Counted from the stretch's first letter, positions 1 to 6,903 are shown. The stretch is DNA of 9,628 bases from an uncultured bacterium (GCA_947311335.1 CAMZKR010000096.1:1-9628), one strand, 5' to 3'. Numbers and translations are program-made. Notes: generated by a model not told the origin, from the letters alone.

Positions 1-43
1 AAAATTATATTTAACTTTTTCACTATATTTTAACCATATTATT

Positions 44-1168
44 ATGAAACAAAGGATATTTATACTTGGAGCATCTGGTAATGTTTGAAAAGAACTTGTT
101 TCTCAAATTTTTAATAAAGATTCTAAAATTAATCATATAAACCCTTCAAAAATTATATGAGTAGCAAATTCAAAGAAGTTTATATTTTGCTCCGAATGAC
201 TAAAAAAGAATATTTTAGAAGAAATTATAAAATGAAAAGAAGAAGCAAATAATGAATTTGAGAAAAATTGAAAAGAATATAATAAATTAACTTATTTACT
301 TGAATTAATAAAAAAAGAATGACTTGATGGAGAAGTTGTATTTGCTGATGTTACAGCTTGAAAAAAAGAACTTTTAGAATTTCATAAGACTCTTATTTCA
401 GATACACAAAACTTCTTAGTAACAGCTAATAAAAATCCAATATCTTTATATTGAATAGAAGATTTTAAGTATATGACTTCATATAATTGAAGATATGATA
501 CAAATACAACTGTTATGTGAGGGGCATGAATATTAAACTTTGTACAAGAAAGAGCAGATAAAATAAGAGATGAAATACAAAAAATAGAAGGGGTATTTTC
601 ATGAACTTTAGGTTATATATTATCAGAACTTGAAAAACTAGAAAAATCATTTTCTAAAATTGTTAAAGAAGCAAAAGAAAAATGATATACTGAACCAAAT
701 CCATGGGATGATTTAAATTGATTAGATGTGGCAAGAAAACTTATTATATTAGCTAGATATTCTTGATATGATGTAAATATAGAAGATGTAGAAGTAGAAC
801 CTATGATACCAGAAAAATATACTAATTTAAAATGAGAAGATTTTTTAAATGCAATACAAGAAGAAGATAATTATTTTCAAGAAAAAGCAGAAGAAGCAAA
901 AACAAATAGGCAAGTTTTACGTTATTTATGAAAGATGAATTTAGTTAATTGAAAATTGAAACTAAAAGTTTGAATAGAAAGTGTTCCTGTAAATTCTGAT
1001 TTATGAACATTATCAGGAACATCTAACTTAGCTGTAGTTGAAACTGAATTTTTAAAAGAGCCTCTACCTCATGTAATAAAATCAAGATGAGCTTGATTAG
1101 CTGTTACAGCTTGAGCTGTTAGAGTTTGAATTGCTAAAATGTTACCAAACAATATAAAAACAAGATAA
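44..1168 (+). CDS. hom: Homoserine dehydrogenase, ThrA/MetL-type catalytic region without aspartokinase
   Basis: Read with TGA as glycine this is a 374-residue protein. It should catalyse NAD(P)H-dependent reduction of aspartate semialdehyde to homoserine, the branch toward threonine and methionine, in the cytoplasm. Seen: an N-terminal nucleotide-binding loop GASGNVG (residues 9-15), VTANK (126-130), YDTN (151-154), the substrate-region segment GVFSGTLGYIL (183-193), then [20 protein letters not shown] (214-233) and a C-terminal GAGLAVTAGAV (349-359). These follow the order of the homoserine dehydrogenase half of E. coli ThrA, whose GYTEPDPRDDLSG segment is almost the same. The aspartokinase half is absent and no C-terminal ACT domain is seen, so feedback control of the usual kind is not expected. 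The start is the first ATG of the frame; the AT-rich leader has no Shine-Dalgarno sequence. The family assignment is firm; coenzyme preference cannot be read. Confidence 0.93.
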
Positions 1169-1241
1169 TATATAACTATTATTCTTTTGCTTGTAGCTTT
1201 TAAAACGCATTTGGTTATATTAGTTATTTTTAATATAGTAA

Positions 1242-1499
1242 ATGATAAATTACTTAAAAATTGCTTATCAAATAAATACTATCTGACAAATAATGGGGTT
1301 TGTTTGAATTATTTTAGCAGTAGTAGTCTTTTTATTTAAAAAAGATAAAATAACTAAAATAATTCATTGAATTTCTTTGAGTTTTTGGACAATCCATTTT
1401 TTATTATTAGGGCTTTATACAGTAGTAGTTGACATTATATGAATAATTAGAAATTTTTCTTCAATAAAAAAGAAATGAAATAATAAAATAATTATTTAA
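1242..1499 (+). CDS. Small YgjV-like three-helix membrane protein
   Basis: An 85-residue, strongly hydrophobic protein. Three membrane segments are suggested: about residues 15-32, 42-59 and 59-74, followed by a basic tail (SIKKKGNNK). The spacing and residues of QIMGFVGIILAVVVFLFKKD and IHFLLLGLYTVVVDIIGIIR resemble the first half of E. coli YgjV (inner-membrane protein, Imp-YgjV family), including the HFFLLG-like segment between helices. Full YgjV is about twice as long, so this looks like a single three-helix unit, reminiscent of half-size SWEET/SemiSWEET-type transporters; that structural link is inference. It starts 73 bp after hom on the same strand and its last 8 bp overlap the 3' end of the convergent lipoprotein gene. 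Substrate and function are unknown. The start is the first ATG of the hydrophobic frame; there is no clear ribosome binding site. Confidence 0.7.
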
Positions 1500-1743
1500 T
1501 TTTTATTGGACAAGGTTTATGACAATGAATACATCCACTTATTCAATGAATTGGTTTTCAAGGAGTGATTTTTCTTCAAATACAATCATTATAAGGGATA
1601 CCTAAATTTGCATTTATTTCATTTATATTTCCACATGATGTTAACATAGTTCAAAATACTAATAGTGATATAGTTGTTGTAACTTTTTTAATAGCTCAAG
1701 AGTTTTCTTTATTAGCGCTATTTTTAAATTTAATTTTATTCAT
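1492..1743 (-). CDS. Small predicted lipoprotein with a CXXCH motif
   Basis: An 83-residue protein with a basic N-terminus (many Lys in residues 1-20), a hydrophobic stretch (21-33, TTTISLLVFG) and a lipobox LTSC with the acceptor cysteine at 37, so export and lipid anchoring are predicted. The mature part of about 46 residues carries Cys54 and the cluster CIHCHKPC (71-78). CIHCH is a CXXCH motif as used for covalent haem c attachment; a single CXXCH in so short a protein could equally bind a metal or form disulfides. TGA glycines occur at residues 16, 31, 56, 62 and 67. The start is fixed by an in-frame stop 15 bp upstream. A good promoter lies about 22 nt upstream of the likely leader. It converges with and overlaps the YgjV-like gene by 8 bp. 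I recognise no family; haem binding is a hypothesis. Confidence 0.7.
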
Positions 1744-1770
1744 ATAAATATTAAGACATTAATAATCTTA

Positions 1771-1798
1771 TTTATATATTAAATAATATAGTTGTCAA
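1771..1798 (-). promoter_or_regulatory. Sigma70-type promoter for the minus-strand lipoprotein
   Basis: On the minus strand a perfect -35 TTGACA (1798-1793) is followed by 16 bp and a -10 TATAAA (1776-1771, 5 of 6 consensus). Transcription would begin near 1764, about 20 nt before the ATG at 1743. It lies in the 130-bp divergent gap shared with the aminotransferase gene. Confidence 0.6.
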
Positions 1799-1873
1799 GA
1801 AAAAAATTAATAACTTTATTTATCATATTTTTAATTTACATATACTTTATATATTATTTATTAATTAAAATTT

Positions 1874-3094
1874 ATGAAATACTTACTAGAATCATGAGAA
1901 AATCTTTTTCAAGGAATAAAAAAACTTGTAAGAGAATATGAGCTAGAAAATGGTATTTGAAGTAGTTTAAATATAGCTGTTTGAGAACCAGATACTATTC
2001 CTCCAAAAACTCTTAGAGAAATAGTAGCTAAAGAAATATTAAGTGATGAAAATAAAAATCATAATTATTGGGATAATTGTTCACCAGAATGATTAAATAG
2101 AAAACTTATATTACATCATAGTAAAATTGATATAGATTTATATCCTCATATTGACAGCTTAATTTTGCCTTGAGAAAAACCGATGTTAGGACTTTTACCT
2201 ATTGCATGTTGAGCAAATAGAAAAGAGAGTTTTAAAAATAATTGATATATGGTAAATACTCCAGCTTATGATGTAGTAAGTACTTGGGCATGATATCTTT
2301 GAGAAGAATCTTTTATTTGGCCTATTTATTCTCATGAGGATTTTAAATTAAAAGTTTCAAACTTGCCAAAATGAGAAAAACCAAGACTTATAGTTGTAGT
2401 TAAACCTTGAAATCCTTGTCCAGTTTGAGCTTCAAGAGAAGAATGGGAAGAAATAATTGATTATGCAATTAAAAATAATATAAGACTTGTTAATGATTGA
2501 GCTTATTCTTCAGTAGTACATAAAAATCATATACCACTTTTAGAAGTTGCAAAAGATTATAAGGAGCTTGATTGGATAGAACTTTTTTCTATTTCAAAAA
2601 CTCTTAGTGCCTGTGGTTGGAGAGTTTGAGTTGCGGTTTGATCTAAAGACTTTATATCTGAATTAACAAAAATAAAATGAAATGCAGACTCTGGAGCTTT
2701 TTGACCAGCTTTAGTATGATTAAATAAATATTTTGATACTCCAGAAAGTAAAAATGAAACAAGAAAAATCCAAGAAATGTATAAAAGAAGATTAAATATA
2801 CTTATTCCTATATTTGAAGAAGTTTGACTAAAATTAGCTTGTCCTACAGATGCTTGATTTTTTATGTTATTTAAATGTCCAAAATTTGTTGATTGAGAAA
2901 AAGTTGAAACTTGAACAGAATTTAATTGACTTATGATAAATAAAATATGACTTGTTTGAGTCCCTTTTTCTTGAAGTGAAATAAATGGAGAAAAAGAACA
3001 ATTTATTAGATATTCAGCCTGTTATGATGCAGAAAAACAAGAAAATATAGATAGACTAAAAGAAGCTTTAAATAAAGTTAAAATTAGTTATTAA
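1874..3094 (+). CDS. PLP-dependent class I/II aminotransferase, probably diaminopimelate-type
   Basis: A 406-residue fold-type I aminotransferase. Visible landmarks: NIAVGEPD near the N-terminus (33-40), the KPGNP loop with Asn180 that contacts the PLP ring, NDGAYS with Asp208 (pyridine nitrogen) and Tyr211, SISKT with the Schiff-base lysine Lys242, Arg250 in GWRVG, and Arg379 in FIRYSAC that would bind the substrate carboxylate. The segment GNADSGAFGPALVG (269-282) resembles the N-I-D-S-G-x-F segment of LL-diaminopimelate aminotransferases (DapL) and succinyl-DAP aminotransferases (DapC). With dapB about 0.4 kb downstream and homoserine dehydrogenase upstream, an amino transfer in the DAP/lysine pathway is the best reading; aspartate or another 2-oxo acid aminotransferase is the alternative. 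The start ATG has an AT-only leader without a ribosome binding site. The class is firm, the substrate is not. Confidence 0.85.
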
Positions 3095-3111
3095 TATTAT
3101 ATTAAATAAAT

Positions 3112-3402
3112 ATGTTATTTAAAGATTATATAAAAACATTAAGTAAAATTAAAAACTACTTGATTGAAATAGAGTTAAGTTCATGAGAAAAAATCTTAAT
3201 AGAAAATATTCCTTGAAAACAAGCTTCTTTACAGTTACTTCAAAATCATCTTTGAGATAAAAAAGAAACTAAAACTAAGTTTAATCTTAAAAATTTTTGT
3301 GAACATTATGATGAATGGAGAAATAATCCTGATTGACATCATAAAACAATAAATTTTTTATATAAATATAATAAAGAGGGTTGAGTTATAAAAAGAATTT
3401 AA
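3112..3402 (+). CDS. Hypothetical 96-residue protein
   Basis: A short soluble-looking protein that begins 17 bp after the aminotransferase stop, so co-transcription is likely. It has an amphipathic N-terminus rich in Lys/Ile (residues 1-20), a middle segment IEIELSSGEKILIENIPG that could form a beta hairpin, and a polar C-terminal half with CEHYDEWRNNPDGHHKTINF, rich in His, Asp and Glu, ending in a basic IKRI. There are four TGA glycine codons plus one GGT. No membrane segment or signal peptide is seen. I do not recognise a family. The reading frame is supported by uninterrupted length under the recoded table, normal lysine/isoleucine composition like its neighbours, and operon position. Confidence 0.6.
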
Positions 3403-3481
3403 GTTATACTGTCCATTGAATTTATTTTAGAATAATAAATAGTAGGATATTTTACCTTATTAAAGAGATTATAATTTATAA

Positions 3482-3502
3482 ATTCTGAAATAAGTTCAGA
3501 AT
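3482..3502 (+). terminator. 8-bp perfect hairpin upstream of dapB
   Basis: ATTCTGAA (3482-3489) and TTCAGAAT (3495-3502) form a perfect 8-bp stem with a 5-nt loop, followed by GACAATTTTATTT. It sits in the 128-bp gap between the 96-residue gene and dapB. The weak downstream T-run makes it a possible terminator of the upstream operon, or a leader structure of dapB. The rest of the gap (3403-3530) is AT-rich with no gene. Confidence 0.4.
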
Positions 3503-3530
3503 GACAATTTTATTTATTAATAAATAAATT

Positions 3531-4265
3531 ATGAGAATAGCAATAGTAGGATATTGAAGAATGGGACAATTAATAGAATATCATACAAAACAAAAATGAC
3601 ATGAAATTGTTACTATAATTGATCCAATAAAAAACACAAAGAAAGAGGATTTATTGAATGTAGATTTTGATGTAATAATTGAGTTTTCTATCCCACAAGT
3701 AGCACTAGAGAATATGAAGTTCTATGCTGAAAATAATATGAAAGTAGTTATGGCAACTACAGGTTGGTATGATGAACTTGAAACTATAAAACGATATTTT
3801 GAGAACTCAAAATGAGCAATTCTTTGGAGTTGAAATTTTTCTCTTTGAGTAAATCTTTTTTGGGAAATGGTAGAAAATGCTTCAAAGATAATGAATAACT
3901 TTTCTGATTATGATGTATTTGCTCATGAATTTCATCACAATAAAAAAGCAGATTCTCCATCATGAACTCTTATAAATACTTGAAACAAAATTCTTAAGAA
4001 CATAAATAGAAAAGAGATAATAGTAACTGAGACTTTGTCTGAAAGGCCTATAAAAGAGAATGAACTTCATCTAACTTCTACAAGAGGAGGTTCTATTCCA
4101 TGAACTCATAGTGTATATTTTGACTCTATTTTTGATACAATTGAGATTAAACACACAGCTAGAACTAGAAACTGATTTGCAATTTGATCAATTGAAAGTG
4201 CTAACTGGTTAAAAGATAAGAAATGATATTTTGAGATGAAAGATTTTATGAAAGAAATAGTATAA
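3531..4265 (+). CDS. dapB: 4-hydroxy-tetrahydrodipicolinate reductase
   Basis: A 244-residue protein that should reduce 4-hydroxy-tetrahydrodipicolinate to tetrahydrodipicolinate in the DAP/lysine pathway. Seen in order: a Rossmann loop GYGRMG (7-12), where the second glycine is TGA; ATTGW (75-79), the equivalent of the family GTTG; NFSLGVN (102-108); the signature HHNKKADSPSGT (135-146) with the catalytic His135/His136 and Lys139; RGGSIPGTHSVYF (185-197); and HTARTRNGFAIGSIESANWL (208-227). All match E. coli DapB in order and spacing, although the protein is somewhat shorter than E. coli DapB (about 273 aa). Codon 88 (3792-3794) is CGA, a codon that may not mean arginine here. No ribosome binding site precedes the ATG. 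The insertion sequence begins 10 bp after the stop, so the gene is intact but its 3' region has been separated. Confidence 0.95.
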
Positions 4266-4270
4266 AACGC

Positions 4271-4275
4271 ACAAT
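4271..4275 (+). repeat. Left copy of putative target-site duplication ACAAT
   Basis: ACAAT abuts the left end of the insertion sequence and is repeated at its right end. In an AT-rich region a 5-bp match could be chance, but the position on both sides is exact for the ATTGTT...AACAAT end assignment. Confidence 0.55.
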
Positions 4276-4308
4276 ATTGTTATAATTGCAGCAATTAGGT
4301 TTACATTT
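4276..4308 (+). repeat. Left inverted end of the IS
   Basis: ATTGTT at 4276-4281, TTGCAG at 4286-4291 and GTTTACATTT at 4299-4308. The same blocks appear inverted at the right end with slightly different spacing. Confidence 0.7.
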
Positions 4309-4309
4309 C

Positions 4310-4318
4310 TGATATAAT
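4310..4318 (+). promoter_or_regulatory. Extended -10 promoter for the transposase
   Basis: TGATATAAT is a perfect extended -10 element (TGn plus TATAAT) without a good -35 at normal distance. Transcription would start about 4325, roughly 30 nt before the transposase ATG. Confidence 0.45.
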
Positions 4319-4336
4319 AATTTCGTAAGAAATTAT
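4317..4336 (+). repeat. Hairpin with GTAA loop in the transposase leader
   Basis: ATAATTTC (4317-4324) and GAAATTAT (4329-4336) form an 8-bp stem closed by a GTAA (GNRA-type) loop. Transcripts entering from dapB would contain the whole hairpin, whereas those from the internal promoter would start inside it. That arrangement is used by some IS elements to limit translation from outside transcription; the role here is inference. Confidence 0.4.
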
Positions 4337-4355
4337 ATATCTATAAAAGAAATAT

Positions 4356-5282
4356 ATGCCTAATTGTTTTTCTATGATAGAAGTAAAATGACAACTATTA
4401 CAAGATGTTTTAGATAAAAAACGTAAACAAAAAGAAATAGTAGAAATCTTAAAAGTAAGCCGTCAAACAGTATGAATACGGTTTAAAAAATATAAGGAAG
4501 AATGAATTAATTGAATCATTCCCAAAAAGTCATGACCAAAATCTTGAGAAACCCACAATAAAACAAAAGATTGGTTAGAAAATGAAGTTATGAGGCTAGC
4601 TAAAGAAAACCCTTTTGAATGACCAATATGGATATCTGATGAGATATTAGATATTTATGAAATTAAGATAGATCAATCTACAGTTTATAGAATTCTAAAA
4701 AGAACAGAAACTAGATATTATTATTGATATCACTGAAGTAGAAAAAAGAGAAAATTATATGTAAAAGATATTCCTTGAAGAGAATTACAATTAGACGTTA
4801 GTTTTCCTTACTGATATCAAAGGCAGCTGTGTGTATACACAGCAATAGATGATGCTAGTAGATTTGTTATATCAAGGATATACGTTGATCATAGTGAGTA
4901 TTCTACTCTTGATTTTGTAAAGAGAGTAATATCTCAAAGTCAGTATTCTGTGAAAGCCTTTCGTACAGATCAATGAAGAGAGTTTTCTAAAATGATAACA
5001 AAGTATTTAATTGATATATGAATTGATCACAACAAGAATCCAGCCTATACTCCACAACATAATGGAAAGGTTGAAAGATACCATAGGACAATGAAAGAAA
5101 ACTGTTGTGCTTACTGGAAATTTAAATCATCAATTGAAGAACTTAATTATGATTTAAAACTTTGGACTGATTTTTATAATTCAAGAAAAAGACACTATTG
5201 ACTCTGAATGAATTGATTATCTCCAGAAAAGAGATTAAAAAAGTTTAAACAAGAAAATCCCTTGTTAATACCACTGTTTTAA
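4356..5282 (+). CDS. DDE (rve-type) transposase of IS481-like element
   Basis: A 308-residue transposase that cuts and joins the IS ends. N-terminal helix-turn-helix: KQKEIVEILKVSRQTV (24-39), then YKEEGINGI, the usual linker. Integrase core with catalytic Asp147 in ELQLDVSF, Asp205 in FRTDQGREF and Glu240 in NGKVERYHRTMKE; the C-terminal YNSRKRHYGLGMNGLSPEKRL segment is typical of the family. About 16 glycines are TGA and only one is GGA, so the protein can be made only in a UGA=Gly host. Codon 42 (4479-4481) is CGG at the position of the conserved Trp in the HTH (TV-x-x-W-x-K-x-Y), which argues for CGG=Trp. CGT codes the conserved Arg203. Codon use is a little richer (AGG, CGT, CTG, CAG) than in the neighbours, as expected for a mobile gene. 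The start could also be ATG 4374 (Met7). Confidence 0.92.
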
Positions 5283-5289
5283 GAAAATA

Positions 5290-5315
5290 AAATGTAAACT
5301 TGATTCTGCAACAAT
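5290..5315 (-). repeat. Right inverted end of the IS
   Basis: Read on the minus strand: ATTGTTGCAG, then 6 bp, then GTTTACATTT. It matches the left end except for about 6 bases missing between ATTGTT and GCAG. It starts 7 bp after the transposase stop codon. Confidence 0.7.
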
Positions 5316-5320
5316 ACAAT
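5316..5320 (+). repeat. Right copy of putative target-site duplication ACAAT
   Basis: Direct repeat of 4271-4275. It ends 2 bp before the TTGACA box of the downstream promoter, so the element landed directly beside that promoter. Confidence 0.55.
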
Positions 5321-5322
5321 TG

Positions 5323-5350
5323 TTGACATCATCATTATATAATATACAAT
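5323..5350 (+). promoter_or_regulatory. Promoter reading into a gene-free interval
   Basis: A perfect -35 TTGACA (5323-5328), a 16-bp spacer and TACAAT (5345-5350, 5 of 6 consensus). A TATAAT also occurs at 5338-5343 but only 9 bp from the -35. Transcription would start near 5357. No plus-strand ORF follows before the terminator at 5404-5433. Confidence 0.5.
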
Positions 5351-5356
5351 TAATTT

Positions 5357-5433
5357 ATTATTAGTTATTTAAAATAACCTGAGAAAAAAAGAGGAATAAA
5401 AAAGCAGGGTAGGAAATTACTCTGTTTTTTTTT
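5357..5433 (+). ncRNA. Candidate small RNA of about 75-80 nt
   Basis: This interval lies between a consensus-like promoter and a strong terminator and has no start codon in a usable frame. It holds a short hairpin GTTATT-TAA-AATAAC (5364-5378), a purine-rich single-stranded stretch (5380-5403, with GAGAAAAAAAGAGG) and the terminator stem. This is the organisation of a small regulatory RNA, but I recognise no known family. The alternative is that it is the original 3' untranslated end of the dapB transcript, cut off by the IS insertion, with a fortuitous promoter. Confidence 0.3.
5398..5433. terminator. Bidirectional rho-independent terminator
   Basis: GCAGGGTA (5404-5411) pairs with TACTCTGT (5418-5425), with two G-T pairs and a 6-nt loop. 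It is preceded by A6 (5398-5403) and followed by T9 (5425-5433); the A and T runs can extend the stem. It can stop plus-strand transcripts coming from 5323 and minus-strand transcripts leaving the U32 gene, whose stop lies just to the right. Confidence 0.75.
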
Positions 5434-5437
5434 AGCT

Positions 5438-5470
5438 TTTAGTTTAATAATCTTTTCTAATTAAACTAAA
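5438..5470. repeat. 11-bp perfect inverted repeat over the 3' end of the U32 gene
   Basis: TTTAGTTTAAT (5438-5448) and ATTAAACTAAA (5460-5470) are perfect complements with an 11-nt loop. The repeat includes the last codons and the stop of the minus-strand gene. On the plus strand it is followed by TTTT, so it may act as a second plus-strand terminator or protect the mRNA 3' end. Confidence 0.45.
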
Positions 5471-6808
5471 TTTTCAAGGGTTATTTTTACAATTTATCCA
5501 AACTTCATAACCTCAACCATGAGCAGATTGTACTTCTTCAGATTGTTTTATATCAAAACTATATTTATGTTTTATAAAAGTATTTCAAGCTTTTTTTGTT
5601 CAGTGATTTAAAGTTGTTTTATAAATCCTTTCTATTTTTTGTGTTTTTATTCATTTTGGAGTTACTATTTCTATATTATCTCAAACTTCAAATTTATTTT
5701 TTACTTCAACTCTTACTAAATAGTTTTCTTTATCATAATTTCTAAGTATTCATAAAAATACTTTTGTTCAGTAGCTACTATTTCTTTCATAAAATTGAGC
5801 ATTTGAGTTTGGATTACCAGCTAAAAAACCCGGTATATATCATCTATTAGCTATCCCAAATAATTCTTGTGCTAATTTCTTTGAATCATAACTTTCTCAT
5901 TTTTCTAGTTTTCTCAATGCTTCACTATAAGCTAGTCCAACAGAAGCTAAATAATTTACTGTTTTATTTCTTCATTCTACTTTATAGCTTATTACTCAAG
6001 CATCTTTTAATTCCTTTAAATAATCTATTGCCATTAAATCTCTAGAATTCATAAGATAACTTCCATACTCATCTTCATCTATATTCATAATCTCTCAAGG
6101 TCTTTCTTTTTCTTCTAAATAAAAATTACCATTTAATTCTTTATATTCTTCTGGTCTTCATGTAAGGGTTTCAAGTTCTTCCTCTGTTTTTTTATTTTTA
6201 AAGATTTTATATTCCCATCTACAACTATGACTACAAGTTCATTGATTAGGGTCTCTATTACTTAAATAATTAGATATAAGACACCTACCACTATAAGCCA
6301 TACAAATAGATCAGTGAACAAAAGATTCTAGTTCTATACCAGGGACCCTTTTATGTATTTCTTTTATTTCTTTAATTGAAATCTCTCTACTTAAGATTAT
6401 CCTTTTTATTCATAATTCTTTCCAAAATAAAGCTTGAGCCCAGTTGGTATTATTTGCTTGAACAGATAAATGTATAGTTATATTTGGATAATTTTTTCTA
6501 ACTATATTTATAAGTCATGGATCAGACATGATAAAAGCATCTGGTTTAAATGAAATCATTTTCTTAAATTGAGATAAAAATGGTTTTATTTTAGCATTAT
6601 GTGCATATATATTTGCTGTAAAATATATTTTTTTTCATAATTTATGTGAATATTCTACTGCGTATTTTAAATCATCCATAGTAAAATCATTTGTTCTTGC
6701 TCTTAGTGAAAACATAGGTACTCATACATAAATCGCATCAGCTCCATAAGCAAAAGCAAACTTCATTTTTTCTAAATTTCAAGCAGGCATTAAAAGTTCT
6801 AATTTCAT
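5444..6808 (-). CDS. trhP: U32-family protein, TrhP/YegQ type (tRNA U34 hydroxylation)
   Basis: A 454-residue member of the 'peptidase U32' family. The start matches the family: MKLELLMPAGNLEKMKFAFA, then YGADAIYVG (21-29). The hallmark SICMAYSGRC...NRDPNQGTCSHSCRWEY segment has four cysteines (169, 176, 192, 196), as in U32 proteins that bind an iron-sulfur cluster, and RDPNQGTC is typical of YegQ/TrhP. MNSRDL (253-258), YKVEGRNK (275-282) and the C-terminal beta domain with YEVWINC follow. By family knowledge TrhP acts with prephenate in 5-hydroxylation of wobble uridine; despite the name, peptidase activity is doubtful. It is transcribed alone, convergent to the IS side and divergent from ndk. 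UbiU-like hydroxylases are the alternative, less likely from the motif. There are many TGA glycines. Confidence 0.88.
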
Positions 6809-6840
6809 AATATTTAATTTATTTAACTTAAATTTTATAG

Positions 6841-6868
6841 ATTTTATTATCCTTTAAGTATTAGTCAA
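6841..6868 (-). promoter_or_regulatory. Promoter of the U32 gene
   Basis: On the minus strand TTGACT (6868-6863), a 16-bp spacer and TAAAAT (6846-6841), each 5 of 6 consensus. The start of transcription would be near 6834, giving a leader of about 26 nt without a Shine-Dalgarno sequence. Confidence 0.5.
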
Positions 6869-6876
6869 AATAAAAA

Positions 6877-6903
6877 TTGCATTTTGTTTTTTTTCAATAT
6901 ACT
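6877..6903 (+). promoter_or_regulatory. Possible promoter of ndk
   Basis: TTGCAT (6877-6882), a 15-bp T-rich spacer and TATACT (6898-6903). The -10 is good, the -35 weak and the spacing short. It would give a leader of about 28 nt before the ndk ATG. Confidence 0.3.

Larger units (their letters stand above)
4276..5315 (+). mobile_element. IS481-like insertion sequence, about 1.04 kb
   Basis: One DDE transposase gene lies between imperfect inverted ends. Both ends begin ATTGTT and then share TTGCAG/GCAG followed after 6-7 bp by GTTTACATTT. The left end has about 6 extra bases between ATTGTT and GCAG. ACAAT directly abuts both ends (4271-4275 and 5316-5320), a likely 5-bp target duplication. 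Removing the element plus one ACAAT rejoins the dapB downstream sequence as ACAATTGTTGACA. An alternative placement with TGT...ACA ends (4278-5318) is possible. The complete ORF, recognisable ends and direct repeats suggest a fairly recent insertion. Family placement rests on the single-ORF structure and rve-type catalytic core. Confidence 0.82.

Noticed and set aside
1169..1241. Promoter for the YgjV-like gene (TTGTAG with TATATT)
   Set aside because: The spacer is 19 bp and both boxes are weak; not distinguishable from AT-rich background.
1500..1621. Continuation of the YgjV-like gene to the right on the plus strand
   Set aside because: The frame after the TAA at 1497 gives no YgjV-like second half, and the minus strand has a coherent lipoprotein with promoter and lipobox.
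5323..5433. tRNA, tmRNA or tracrRNA-like element
   Set aside because: No cloverleaf, no CCA or T-loop motif and no repeat or Cas gene in the window.
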